A DNA stretch of 64,000 bases from Oenanthe sinensis (lineage: Eukaryota; Streptophyta; Magnoliopsida; Apiales; Apiaceae). The DNA lies in contig CM053795.1 in NCBI GenBank assembly GCA_028671895.1, positions 9,755,501 through 9,819,500 on the forward strand, in the 5' to 3' direction. The translations under genes and the position numbers were made by a program. This document shows positions 1-12,544 of the stretch, one piece after another. The notes beneath the pieces were generated by a model. It ran no database searches. It saw only the letters and a program-made list of their open reading frames with translations, and had not been told where the DNA came from. Position 1 is the stretch's first letter; every line of letters begins with the position of its first letter.

Positions 1-256
1 AAATTGTATTTTAGTTAGAAGATTAATATTTTAAAATTAGGCCAAATAATTAATCAAGTATCCGGCTCAAATATCGACCGACTACCAAACTTTCAACGTT
101 ATCATAAACTTTAATGATATATTAAAATTTAATGGTTAAGATTGTTTATATGGTTTACTTAAAATTGGACGGTTAAGATCTTTTCTATAGTTCACCCAGT
201 ACCATACCCCGACCACCAAAATTTTTAATTTTTCGGTTATAATAATATAGTATAGA
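1..256 (-). mobile_element. Helitron-like element, 5'-end part (truncated by window edge)
   Basis: Read on the minus strand, the element starts at 256 with TC in TCTATACTATATTATTATAA, preceded by a host A. That is the usual Helitron 5' arrangement (A|TC). The next 250 bases match the element at 48459-49101 closely, including the block around 10-120 that reappears at about 48713-48830. The 3' end lies outside the window. No Rep/helicase coding sequence is visible, so it would be non-autonomous. Confidence 0.6.
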
Positions 257-754
257 TATATTCATATTTTTACTTAATACTCGTGAAGTGTTTTTCAAAA
301 TAATTTTTATATATTATATATTTAATGTGGATTATTTAAAAATAAGAGTTAATCTTGTAACTAATAACGGATTAATGGTTAAAAATAAATATCATCATAT
401 TTAAGATTTAATTTATAAATAAGTATAAGACTAAAATTTTAATACAAAGAAGTACATATCCTTTTGAACAACCGTAAAAACACCCTGTCTCAACGGTAAT
501 CTAGTGAGCATCTTCCGATCCATATAACCCAAAATATTCTCTATTCTTGCCTGGTCCAAGTTGTACAACTCCATAAAACAGCCGGCACAATGTATATAAT
601 TTACTCCTATTTGATTTCTATATTTTTTAATATCCCTTTTTTTAACCGATGATCAAACCCCAGTTGCTCTTTTCCATACCCTTCCCATAAACCCTATGAA
701 AATTGAATTTCTTGCCAAAAAGTTTTGATTTTTAGGGTTCTTGAGCTGAGAAAA
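257..754. other. Upstream region of the BTB gene
   Basis: AT-rich sequence between the Helitron end and the BTB start codon. A TATA-like run (tatataat) sits near 592, about 160 bases upstream of the ATG, and the following C/T-rich sequence could be the 5' UTR. No other gene is seen here. Confidence 0.35.
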
Positions 755-2167
755 ATGGCACCCATTAAAGCTTCAAGGCTTTCTGAAGACGGGTTTCAGT
801 CAAAACAACCAGACTTTTCGATCTCCAACATTTTCACCATTGATGTGGGTGGTCAGCTTTTTCAAACAACCAAACAGACCCTAGCACAGTCTGGTCCTGA
901 TTCTATTTTATCTAAGGTTTGTAATACAAATGATTTATCTATACCTTTTATTGACAGAGACCCTGAATTGTTTTCAATTCTTCTTTCTCTTCTCAGAACT
1001 GGTAATCTTCCTTCTAAAGCTAAGGCCTTTGACCTTCAAGATCTTGTTTTTGAAGCTAAGTTTTATGGAATTGAAGACCTTCTTGTTAATTCTCAATCAA
1101 ACCCATCTCAATTTGAGCCTTTTAATCTTGAAAAATCTTTTGTTTTGAACTTAAGTGGTAGAGATTCCCCTTCTTCAATTTGTACTACACCTTATGGTTC
1201 TGTTCATGTTGCTCATGGTAGCAAAATCACATCTTTTGATTGGTCCTTACAAAGGAAATCCACTATTTTAACTCAATTTACTGCTGTGGATTCTTTGTTA
1301 TCATTAAGTCCTTTTGTTGTAGCTGCTGGAGCTACTGATTTTTCGGGGTTGCAGATACTTGATCTTGACAAGGGTTCTGTTAAGGAGACTTTGTATTGGG
1401 AAAATGTGACTAGGTCTAGTTCAACAGTTCAGTCAATTGGGTCGTCTCCTGATTTTTTGTTCACTAGTTTCGAATCAGGTAGAAGGAATTCTAGTACAAT
1501 TATGGTTTACGATATCCATGGTGATTTTCATCCTGTCATCGAGATTGGTCATTGTGAAATATTTGGCGCTGATCTTGATTCTGCCATTCCAGCTACGAAA
1601 TTGAGTTGGGTACCTAGTTATAATCTGTTAATGGCCTCTGGTTCACATAGTGGGCCTCATGGAGTATCGGGTAATATTAAGTTTTGGGATATTAGGTCTG
1701 GTAATGTAGTTTGGGAATTAAAGGAAAAAGTTGATTGTTTTGCGGATGTCACAGTGATGGATAATCTTTCAGCAATATTTAAGGTTGGTGTGAATTCAGG
1801 AGAAGTATTTTTCTCTGATATGAGGAACATTGGTGCTGAAAACTCTTGGGAATGTTTAGGTCATGGTCGAAAGACGATTAATGGGAAGAAGGAAGGTTTT
1901 GGTTGTAAGATTAAGAGCTGTGGGGATCAAGTGTTTTGTAGCAGAGGAGGAGATTTGGAAATGTGGTCTGAGGTTATGGTAGGTTCTCTGCGGAAAAACG
2001 GTAATGACGCTGAGGAAAGGATGTTTAGGAAGAATTTGATGGGAAGAGCAAAGGATATGGGAGGAAGTAGGATCACCAACTTGGATTTTGGAGGAAACAA
2101 GATGTTTTTGACAAGGAAGGATCAGCAATTTGTGGAGGTTTGGCAAAGCTCGGCAAGACGTTATTAA
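755..2167 (+). CDS. BTB/POZ domain protein with C-terminal WD40-like propeller
   Basis: Intronless gene of 470 aa. The ATG at 755 (protein begins MAPIKASRL) is chosen because the frame upstream of it has no ATG. Residues about 30-120 form a T1-type BTB domain with the motif FTIDVGGQLFQTT and an FDLQDLVFEAKFYGIEDLL-like end, as in the KCTD-like BTB proteins of plants. The rest, about 140-470, is rich in beta-strand repeats ending in W-D or similar pairs (for example KFWDIRSG, VEVWQSS) and fits a WD40/YVTN-like propeller. This order and length match the Arabidopsis At3g09030/At5g41330 type. Members are thought to act as CUL3 ubiquitin-ligase adaptors, with BTB binding cullin and the propeller binding a target; the actual target cannot be inferred. 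No frameshift is seen and the stop is TAA at 2165-2167. Confidence 0.9.
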   Translation: MAPIKASRLSEDGFQSKQPDFSISNIFTIDVGGQLFQTTKQTLAQSGPDSILSKVCNTNDLSIPFIDRDPELFSILLSLLRTGNLPSKAKAFDLQDLVFEAKFYGIEDLLVNSQSNPSQFEPFNLEKSFVLNLSGRDSPSSICTTPYGSVHVAHGSKITSFDWSLQRKSTILTQFTAVDSLLSLSPFVVAAGATDFSGLQILDLDKGSVKETLYWENVTRSSSTVQSIGSSPDFLFTSFESGRRNSSTIMVYDIHGDFHPVIEIGHCEIFGADLDSAIPATKLSWVPSYNLLMASGSHSGPHGVSGNIKFWDIRSGNVVWELKEKVDCFADVTVMDNLSAIFKVGVNSGEVFFSDMRNIGAENSWECLGHGRKTINGKKEGFGCKIKSCGDQVFCSRGGDLEMWSEVMVGSLRKNGNDAEERMFRKNLMGRAKDMGGSRITNLDFGGNKMFLTRKDQQFVEVWQSSARRY

Positions 2168-4812
2168 AATTTGAAGTTGAACATATGGAGTGTGATTTTT
2201 TTCTTACGCATTGTGTTAGGTTGTGTGTATATTCAATTTATTTGAAATGTGGCCGTGTATTATTTTATTTGTGCCAATTAATCGAACTGATATTTTCTAA
2301 TTTGAAAGACCTCCGTTTAAAGCGATGGTTTTTTTGCAAAAGGTTGACGATCAATCAAATTTTTCTGTTTACTTTGACAATTAGAGAAGTATGAATATCT
2401 ATATATTCTAAGTTTTGATCCGATATTCTATTTTATGTTTTTTTGGAAATTTGAACATTTGATCTGATTTTTCAAATATTCAATATAATTTTTTTAATAA
2501 ATTCGGATTTAGATCTAGATTACAATTTCTCTAAAAATTGTATATTTGGATTAGATTTGGTTTTATATTTTTCTTAAAGAAACTATTTTTATAATTAATA
2601 ATCAATTAATATGTCAAAAGAAAAATAGTGAAATGTAATATATAAAATTTATTAATAAATAATCATTAATAAAAAACTATTTTTAAAATTCTAAAAATAT
2701 CATAATTACATTATTAAGTGAAAATGAATTAAAAATACAGTAAACGAAAAAATATCTTTAAAGTTTTAATATACATTTACAAATTTATGAATTCAAGGGT
2801 AGTGTGAATTAAACTTTTTACAAATTTATTTATAAATACTATTAAGATCTATGATTTGATGTTTAAAAATGATATTTTTATGATCAAATAGAGTTGATTA
2901 AAATATAATAAAATAAATTAGTTATTTATAAATTAAATTAAATTTTAAATTATTAATCCGGATCTGAATAATCTAATTTAAACGGATATTCGAATATAAA
3001 ATAGAACCGGAATTGGAATAAAATTTCACCAATTCAAAAATTCAAATATTTGATTTGATTTTAATAAACCAAATCGAATATCCAATTTTACCCAATCATA
3101 TCATGCAATCTTTTTCGTGTTCTCGAGTATAGGATTTTCAGATTTTTTTTTAAAACTAAACAAAGGGAAAAAGGAAAGTGAAATAGAGTTAATGTTTCTC
3201 AAAACTTTTCTCCCAAAAAATGAAAAAAAAATTGAAAGAGAAGAGAATTTACATAAATTTATTGATCATTTTGTGTACTATATATTGATCATTTTACATA
3301 CATTTTTTTCCTATCTTTTATGGAAATTGAAGAACATAAAAAATAAAATTATTCAATTTTTCCTTGTCCAACTTTAATTATTTGCTTCAAGTAAAAGATT
3401 AGGAAAATGTCAGTGTTATAATCAAAAATATAAATAGATTAAAGAAATAGGGGCTTTTCTGTGTTTATATGGTTACTTAAGACTAAGAATACCTCCAACT
3501 ATACTGATCGATAAATAACTAAAATGTAATATTGGAGGAGGAGAATAGCTAAAATGAGTTATAAGCATAAATCAATTTAGAACAAAAACAAAAAAAAACT
3601 AATATTTGTCCAGTTACTGTGAACATGCTAATATTTGGAAGGAGACATTTATTTTCATATGAGTAAAAAGAGTATTTATCTAATTTTATATTAATGAAAT
3701 CAGAAGATTGTATTATAAATGACTTTTTAAAGAAAATAAATTTTTACAAAAATAAATTTTTTGATATATTATACAAAAACATGATTACAATAATTCATTG
3801 TTAACATTTAAAGAGACAACTAAAAATTAAATTTATATTATTATCTATTATTATAACTTAATTAATAAATTTTAAACAAATTCAACGTGATTGGCTAATC
3901 TAGAATTTTACCGACAAGTAACAAAACTACATGCAATCAATTGTAGTTTGTAGAGTAATAAAAAGACCACCACATAGTCTAAGGTGGTTTGATTGATGAG
4001 TTGTTATGAGTTTGGTGTCCGACTTAGAGTTGTATGACAATAAAATTTTATTATTGATATCATGTGTTTAGTTTAGTTTTGAAATGGAATTATTTAATAT
4101 AAAATATTATTAAATTAATAGTTAGACAAATTTATTTTGTTATATAAATAAATTTTTATTATTGATAATGCTTGATTGTATATATTATTATTTATTATTA
4201 TTAATAATGTTAATTATCGATAATAAAATAATAATATTTAAATTGATACCCATACTCCTGCCTCATACTCATCTCCCCCTTAAATATCAAAAATCTATAT
4301 ATTGTGAATTTGAAATATGATATTTAAATTTAAAAAAATTGAAATTATTGGTTTTATCCCGAGCCCTTGAACCAAACGACCACAACTATAGATACGGTCA
4401 TGATTACAAATCTCAGTACTCAGTTCACTAATCACACATTCACACATCACCAGTCTCTTCAAGTCCAATCCCCTGCTTTTTCTACTGTAACTCCTTAATT
4501 AATTAATTAATAAGTATTCTAGTTAATTAACTCCTTGGTTAATACGTAGAGTTTTAAACAATAATAAACGTTTTTACAAAAAAAATGTGAAGATATATAA
4601 CGCTAATAATTCTCCTCGTGGAGCTGAATAAATGTATAGAAACTTTAATTTAATCTCCTTAATTTTCAGGTAAAAAAAGTCTTACATAAAATATATAGTT
4701 TAATATTTATCACTAATAAATAATTAAGTATCTAATATCCCCAGTAATAAGAATATTACAGATTCAACAAATATACACCTGAATGATAATTATTCTAAAA
4801 TATTAATACATA
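2168..4812. other. AT-rich intergenic region with degenerate repeats
   Basis: No gene recognised. The stretch 2400-3100 has diverged, partly inverted motifs of the kind gatccgatattc / cgaatatccaat, consistent with an old fold-back type element. The short open frame at 3117-3377 is low-complexity Lys/Phe/Leu sequence and I do not consider it coding. A ttaa-repeat lies near 4495-4512. Confidence 0.4.
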
Positions 4813-6090
4813 TCTATACTATATTATTATAAATGAAAGATTAAAAATTTTGGTCGTTGGTATGTACCGAGTGAACATTAAAAAAATCTTGACCGTCCAA
4901 TTTTATGTGTATCATAAAAACAATCTTAATCACTGAATTTTAATAAAATATAATTTTAAAATAATATAATCATACATACAACCCTAATCCAGTAGTCCTC
5001 CTTTTATAGAAGATAGAATAATATTATATTATATTTAAATTATATTCTATATTTTTTTTATGAATCATACTTATCCTATAATTTTTATTTAATATATCGT
5101 TAAAGTTTATGATAAACAGAAGCTCTACTCAAATTAGAAGAATAGAAAACCAGTTCATATCAATACCCGTATGTTCAAATTAAAAAATCGATATCAACAC
5201 CATGTACACAACTTTAATCCCTAACAGTCTCCTTTTATACAACCACGGGTAGAATAATATTATATTTAAATTATATTCTATGAATATTAAATTTTATGAA
5301 TATTAAAATAATAATATTATTTTATTAACATTAATTAAATTTTATCACTATGTTATATCTATATTATCTATACTTTTATATTATATTATTTTAGACAAAC
5401 TTCTCTTTTAATTAGAATATATAATTGTACTCACAATCTACTAACATGTTTCAATTTTCCTCATCGATCAAACACTTTAATTTATTTAAAATTAAAATTT
5501 TATAATTAAAATTTTTAAATATTAAAATTATATTATATTTTACCTACATCAAAATACACTCTTTTATTTAAATTTTAATTAAAATATTTCTAATATGTTT
5601 GTAAATCTTTTTATTAATAAAAATCTCCTAATTAAATTTAAAGAAAAATAAAAAGTTTGGTCAGTTGGTTGTCCGTCCGATAAGTTCTCTTTTTATATAA
5701 CTCTTTTTATCATCCATAAATTTTCTTTTTATACGTCTATTTTTTATGCAATTATGATATAATTATAATTTAATTTTAAAAAAATATATATTTTACATAT
5801 AACTCTATCACCGGTGAGTCATTTTCTGTACAACAATCTAATAATATATCTAACTTCACTTCTACTTGAAATTACAACTTATTAATTAAATTTCATGAAT
5901 ATTAAAATTTATTAATTAAATTTCATAAATATTAAAATAATATTATTATTTTATCTATAAATAATTTTTATTATGTATTATATTATTATAGCCGATATAA
6001 TAAAAAAATTAAATTATATATTTAAATCAAATAAAATAAATAATATATAATTTATTAATCCCGCTCGTGTTTTGCAGGGTTATAAGCTAG
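4813..6090 (+). mobile_element. Non-autonomous Helitron-like element
   Basis: The 5' end TCTATACTATATTATTATAA begins at 4813 after a host A. The 3' end at 6090 is CTAG followed by host T, preceded by a short GC-rich stem (ccc at 6060-6062 pairing ggg at 6077-6079, with an inner GC pair) about 8 bases from the terminus. This A|TC...hairpin...CTAG|T layout is diagnostic of Helitrons. The interior resembles the copies at 1-256, 48459-49101, 27800 and 56841 and contains an internally repeated block (about 5215-5290 resembles the block just before it). No open frame of the Rep/helicase type exists, so it depends on another element for movement. Confidence 0.75.
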
Positions 6091-7579
6091 TAAAATATTA
6101 AATGCAAATTTATCATAACTTTTGCTACTATGCACACAGAAGTGGGTTATGCGTACAGTGTACATAGAAATAATAATGAATAAATAATAAATAACGAGTA
6201 GTATATATAACACCTCTCTCTCTCTCTAAAATTCTCTAACGCACCTCTCTCTCTCTCTCCGGTTCATTTCTTCTTCTCTTTCTGGTGTTTTTGTGGGGTC
6301 ACTGTCACTACTCCGATACACAAAATTGCCGTCCGGCCACCGTACTTTTCACCTCCGGTGAGTCTTTACGGCTTCTTTTATGCACCAAGTTTATATTTTT
6401 ACTTGCAACAACTGCTTTTAATTTTAATATTTTCATTTTTTACTTAATATGGGTAAAATATAATTTACAAGAAATGCTTGATCTTTTTGATGTACTATAT
6501 GGGCTTGTTTGAGCACACATGAACATTTATTTACCTTTTTGTAATTGTAGTTCAGTGTAATTCTGTTATATAGGGGTAGAAAATTTTATAGTTCGTAGTA
6601 TTTAGCTTAGCTTAATTGTTTACTGCTTCTTGAGGGACCCTTTTCATCTGGGCTTGTTTAAAGTTTGGATTTTTAGTGGTTACTAGGGTGTTTATGTGTG
6701 TGTTTTTTGTACATGCATATGTTTTAGGAACAGGGGTTTGGGGTTTATCAGTTGATTTTTGTCGTGCTGGACACTGTGGACTGAATGTATAGATCTATCT
6801 GAAAAATGTTTGGTTTGGTAGAGTTCCGATATGGTAGAGTTCTTTTCAAGGTGTTATATTTGATGCTTTAATGTGAATTCCGAGGTGCATTTAAGTGCAA
6901 AACTGGTTCAGATTAAGAAATTAATATGTTATTTGCAGAATTTGTACCTAAGCGAAAGAGACGAGATTTTGATGTTTATCTGTAACGCTTGTGAAAAGTT
7001 TTCTTAAAAAGTTAGGCGAAGATGGTCCATCGATGTTTCCTACTTAGATTGCTACAAAAAACAGAGTCATGCTACTTTGACATTTTTTGTTTTTGTTTTT
7101 ATTATTTCAGTTAGTAATTCAGCTGTAAATGTGGCAGTTGCGGAACTGAATTAAGTTCTTATGTTGCGGAATTGAATTGAGTTCTTAATCTATACGTTTG
7201 TTCGGTGAACATTTATTGCCAACAAGAACTGTGATCCAAAAACGAAAGCTGTGATCTATACTGACTGACACGTGTTTGGATATTTTTCCCTTTAAATTCC
7301 TTTTTAGGCTAGATGTTAAAATGATGAAACTGAATGCCGAATTGTGAGGCGCACAATTCACTCGAAGCCACCTTCACTCTCTTCTAATAATTTGCTTCTT
7401 TAAGCTGTGCTTGGTTTCAAGATTTTTTATGGCTCTCACTTACTGTTTCAGATGTTGCAAGTCTGATCGTCAACTGAACTAAAATGTGGAAGATTTAATC
7501 CACAAACTATTTACTCTATTCAAGTGGCGGACAGAGAGTTTATGGTCAGTTGCTATTGTTCAAAGTTTTTGAGATATAC
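6091..7579 (+). promoter_or_regulatory. Promoter, leader exon and leader intron of the YODA-like gene
   Basis: CT-rich leader sequence (CT repeats near 6214-6229 and 6248-6260) runs to a donor ccg|gtgag after 6357. A T-rich intron of about 1.1 kb follows, and the best acceptor is tttcag at 7446-7451. If that acceptor is used, the leader has short upstream open frames starting at 7452 and 7483, plus an ATG at 7542 in another frame that overlaps the main start. Plant YODA genes commonly carry a leader intron. The exact boundaries are inferred from splice consensus only. Confidence 0.5.
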
Positions 7580-10500
7580 ATGCCTTCCTGGTGGGCAAAA
7601 TCCTCATCAAAAGACGCAAACAAAAAATCAAATAAAGGAGGTTTCATTGATACAATACACAGGAAGTTTAGGACTGTGTCTGAAGGGAAGTGCAAAAGTG
7701 GTTCTGGCAAACAACATTGTGATGCTATATCAGAAGAGGCATCTCCATCTCCAGCAACATCATCCTCTACGCAAGTGTCACGATGTCAGAGCTTTGGAGA
7801 AAGGGCTCAAGCCCAACCGCTTCCGCTTCCTGGAATGCAACATAGTAATGTACGTTGTGTTGGTTCTGGAAAGAAAGCAGGAGCAAAACCTGGAGTCAGC
7901 AAAGGTTCCAAACCGCTTTTGTTTGTGTCCCTTCCCAAGCCGGGTGGTCTGCCATGCGGTCCAGATCATATAGATGCTGAGGCAGCTGTAGGGACTACTT
8001 ATGTTTCTAGTGATATGTCTACTTATAGTGATGATCCATCAGACTCACGTCTCCCAAGTCCTCATGCATCTGATTACGAATTCAGGAGTAGAACCGCGAT
8101 TAACAGTCCTCCCAGGTGTGTTCCGCATGTGATAATTGTTAGGTCACCTCTTTGGTTATTTGGTTATTATGCTCACTATATGTGCTCTCTCTCGGTTACA
8201 CCTTTGTCTTTTGTGCGAATAACAAACATTGTGTTACATGTGTCACAGTGTAAAGAAGAAGAAACAGTTGCATATCACTACACAGAAGAATTCAAGAGAG
8301 AGGCTGAAGCCAGAGAGCACTGTTTTGAATAATCAGATCCCTACATCACCCAAGCAAGGTTGCACAGGCTCTCGTGTACCAAATTTACAAATTCCTCAGT
8401 ACGGTGCATTTTTCAGTGCTCCAGACAGCATAATGTCCAGTCCTTCTAGAAGTCCAATGAGAGTGCCTGGTCCGGAGCTAGTCCTGAACTCTGGTTTTTG
8501 GGCAGGAAGGCCTTTTGCAGATTTACCTTTGCTTGGGTCTGGACATTGCTCTAGTCCAGGCTCAGGTTACAATTCTGGACAAAATTCAGTTGGTGGAGAT
8601 ATGTCTGGTCAGCTTTTTTGGCAGCCTAGTAGATGTAGTCCTGAATGCTCACCAATTCCGAGTCCCAGAATGACAAGTCCTGGGCCTAGCTCCAGAATAC
8701 ATAGTGGTGCTGTCACCCCTTTGCATCCACTAGTTGGAGGGGCAACAGAATTACCTGCAAAGTGGCCTGATGGCAGAAAGCAGCAAGGCCACAGGCTTCC
8801 CCTTCCACCCATAACAGTTTCTAACGCATATCCTTTCTCTCCTTCTTATTCAACTGGAACAACTCCTGTTCCGCGAAGCCCTAGTAGGACAGAAAATCCT
8901 ACTAGTCCTGGCTCTTGTTGGAAGAAAGGGAAACTGCTTGGTCGAGGATCATTTGGTCATGTGTATCTTGGTTTCAATAGGTCTGTCACCGTAAGGAGAT
9001 AAGCGCAATCAATTTCTCTAAACCTTATTTGAAAAATCAACAGTCTATATTTTTCCTTTATGAGATATATCACAATAAGGTTTAGTTGATATTGGTCTAG
9101 TTATTATTTTTTATTTTTTTCTCTATCATAGTTAGAAACGTCCACTAAACCCAATTTATTTCTTGTATTGAGCATAATATAAACATCACACTATTGTCAT
9201 TAATCTCAAGTGAGATAATCCTATTTTGGTTTTGCACCTTTCTGATTATTTTCTACCTTGCTGTAGTGAAAGTGGCGAAATGTGTGCAATGAAGGAGGTA
9301 ACACTATTTTCAGATGATGCAAAGTCAAAGGAAAGTGCACAACAGTTAGGGCAAGTGAGTTTCCTGTATAGGGTGTAGTGGAATTTAGCTCTATGAGGAG
9401 ATTGTCTAGTTCTCCTGGAAATTCTTGTTAATGAAGAATTTCTAATTTTCTTTGTAATTGGCAGGAAGTTGCATTACTAAGTCGTTTAAGGCATCCAAAC
9501 ATTGTACAATATCTTGGATCTGAAATGGCAAGTTTTGCGAATCGACAGTTCTGTTCTTCCATTAGCAGTATAGTATTATAATGCCATATATAATGTTAGC
9601 AGGACCATATACTTGTGCATGTGTATATATAATAAAATAAGAATGAAAAAGTATAGTAGATCAAAGATTACGTTGCGATGATAATGAAGCCTTTCTATTA
9701 ATGCATATCTTGTTTTGGAATTCTTGTGCAGGTAGATGACAAACTATATATATACATGGAGTATGTTTCAGGTGGTTCAATTTACAAAATCCTTCAAGAC
9801 TATGATCGGTTGGGTGAAGCTGCAATCCGAAGTTATACTAAGCAAATTTTATCTGGGCTTGTGTACTTACATGCTAAGAATACAATTCACAGGTGAGCTG
9901 AGTTGTTGTCTTGGACTTGGTTATTGCTTACTATTATACCAGCAACGAAACCAGTTCTCTAGTTTGTATATAGGTATCATATTATGAAGATCTGGTATAA
10001 GTCTTTCCCTATCTCTTCCCTAAATGCTGTACTGGGTGGTCATATTATTATTCTGTTTTTTCAATCATTATAGAAATTATTCTTATGCTGAGGTTTGTTT
10101 ATTTATAATTTTAACTCAGGGATATCAAGGGTGCAAATATACTGGTTGATCCAAATGGTCGCGTGAAATTGGCAGACTTTGGGATGGCGAAGCATGTAAG
10201 TAGCTTTCCAGCTTCCTTGGGTGATGATAAATTGAATGAGATTTCAAGTGAAAAGTAAAAATATTTGAATGTGAAAAGGTGCAACAAAGCTTTGAGCATA
10301 ATAAGTAAGTTTAGAATATGGGCCTCTGGTAACAAAAACTATGTAGATATGAGCACAATGAGTGTACATGTTTACTTGAAATTTGAGCAGCAAAAATAGA
10401 CATCCTGGGGTGCTTCTTATTAGATAGCTAATTATTTGTCAACGCAAAACAATAACAAATAAAATCTTCTGTTTTTAGTTATGATAGTAGAAAATATTTA

Positions 10501-12501
10501 TCTATTATTCATGATTGAATAAAGTTCCCAGACTCGCAGAAGAAATGCAATGTCCATCCATGTCGGTGTGGTCTTGCAAAATATCATGAGAAGTCGTTAA
10601 AATTTTTAATGCTTTAATTAGACAGAGGATTCTGTGGTGTGCAAAGAGTACAATCTTATGCTTTTACTTTGTCCAGAAAAAATGCATGACCACTGAAGTG
10701 GCAATTGAGATTTGTAACACGTTTCTGAAGAATGTTTCTCTTAATATGTTATAAAGAGAAATTACTCGGGGGGGGGGATTTAGTTCCTAGTTATTTGTGT
10801 CCATCGTAGTATATACTACTTAGAATTGAAGTCTTGTAATACATTAAAATTTATGCCTTGCCAGAGAACCGGAAGCTGTGCACAGTTCAAGGATAGTTGA
10901 TAAGGTCAAATAAAGAATTTGGAAGAGGGGGGGGGGTTTGATTTTTTTTTTTTTAAATTTTTTGGCTCATACAAGCTAAATACTTTGTCGTATTTTTTCA
11001 TTAAATTTCACTGTTAATAATCTGCAGATTTCTGGACCATCATGTCCATTATCATTGAAGGGAAGCCCTTACTGGATGGCACCGGAGGTTAGCTGAATTC
11101 TAAAATTTGTTGCATTCATTACTTTATGCATATTTTCTCTATACATTAAAGCTTATACTTTGTTTAGGTTATAAAGAACTCAGATGCCTGCAACCTAGCT
11201 GTGGATGTATGGAGTCTTGGGTGCACTGTTTTGGAGATGGCGACAACAAAACCACCTTGGAGTCAATTTGAGGGGGTTAGTTCAGAGTGATTATATGTGG
11301 AACTGTACAATATGTATCATCTTATATTATTTACTAATTTACTAGCTGGTGTTTATGTGACTTTCATGCTAAACCAGTAGCTTTGCTTGATCTTTTTCCT
11401 TCTTGACATCATTTATTTGTATTTTCCTAAGGTTGCTGCCATGTTCAAGATTGGACATAGCAAGGAGCTTCCTGCAATCCCTGAACATCTCTCAGATGAT
11501 GGCAAGAATTTCGTAAGACGGTGTTTGCAGCGTAACCCATTAGACCGCCCTTCTGCTGCTCAGCTGTTGGAGCATCCATTTGTAAAAAATGCTGCACCTT
11601 TGGAAAGACGCATTCCTCGTTCAGTGCCTTCAGAAGCAACACCATCCGTAGAAGTAAGCCCCTCAGCATGTTAATTTTCAGAAGTTTTTCCATCTCTACT
11701 TTCAGGACAGCCAAAAACAAATCCCGGAGTTTATTAACACTCCATGAACTGTTTGTTTATGTTTCAGTTCTCATTCTTTCAAATAATCATGCACTCCCTG
11801 AAATGTTGTTTGTGGTGTTGTTTCATTTTTTCAAATGAACCTGGTTATCACGAGGAAACCCAAAACCCTAGCCTTTGTAAGATATAAACTGCTGGTCTTA
11901 CTTTGAACTTTTCCCCAAATGACAAAATAGGCTGGGTGGAGTTCTAAAACCCAGAATAGTTCTCGTCTTTCTTCTCTGGTCCGGCACCCATAGTTTAATC
12001 GGACCAAATCATATTTTAGATCATCTTGAGAAATGGAGACATTATAAGATATTCTTACGGTAAAAATTTTCGTGTTTTGTATTATTTTAGGGATGAGAAT
12101 AATTTTAAATTTGGCATGTCAGCTCCAGGTCTTCGAAAATATTGCATTTATATTGTTGTAATATATATGATATTCATCTTTCAGATGTATAAAATAGGTT
12201 TGCTTCTGTCTTTCGTTAAAATATCCACTACAGATTTAGGTAGAATAAACAGATCATATGTCAGCTATATCAGGTTTATTAGATGGCTGACTTTCTTTTG
12301 AGGCTAAGAGGGAGCAGGTGTGTGTGTTTGCTCATGTACTGTAAAGCTTTCAAAATTTGCATTTGGCTTTGGGTTTGCTCTCAACTGTCCATCATTTGCT
12401 GCAGGGTTTTGGACATGCTAGAAATCTTTCATGCTTAGACCCGGAAGGAGTGGTGATGGATCGTCCTAGAGGTCTAAAATTATTATCAGGCTTCAGGTAT
12501 T

Positions 12502-12544
<43 letters not shown>

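Noticed and set aside
3117..3377. 86-codon plus-strand frame
   Set aside because: Lys/Phe/Ile-rich low-complexity translation of AT-rich DNA without any homologue known to me.
6285..6512. 75-codon frame over the YODA-like leader exon
   Set aside because: It crosses a good splice donor at 6358, does not fit any exon structure and has hydrophobic low-complexity sequence.
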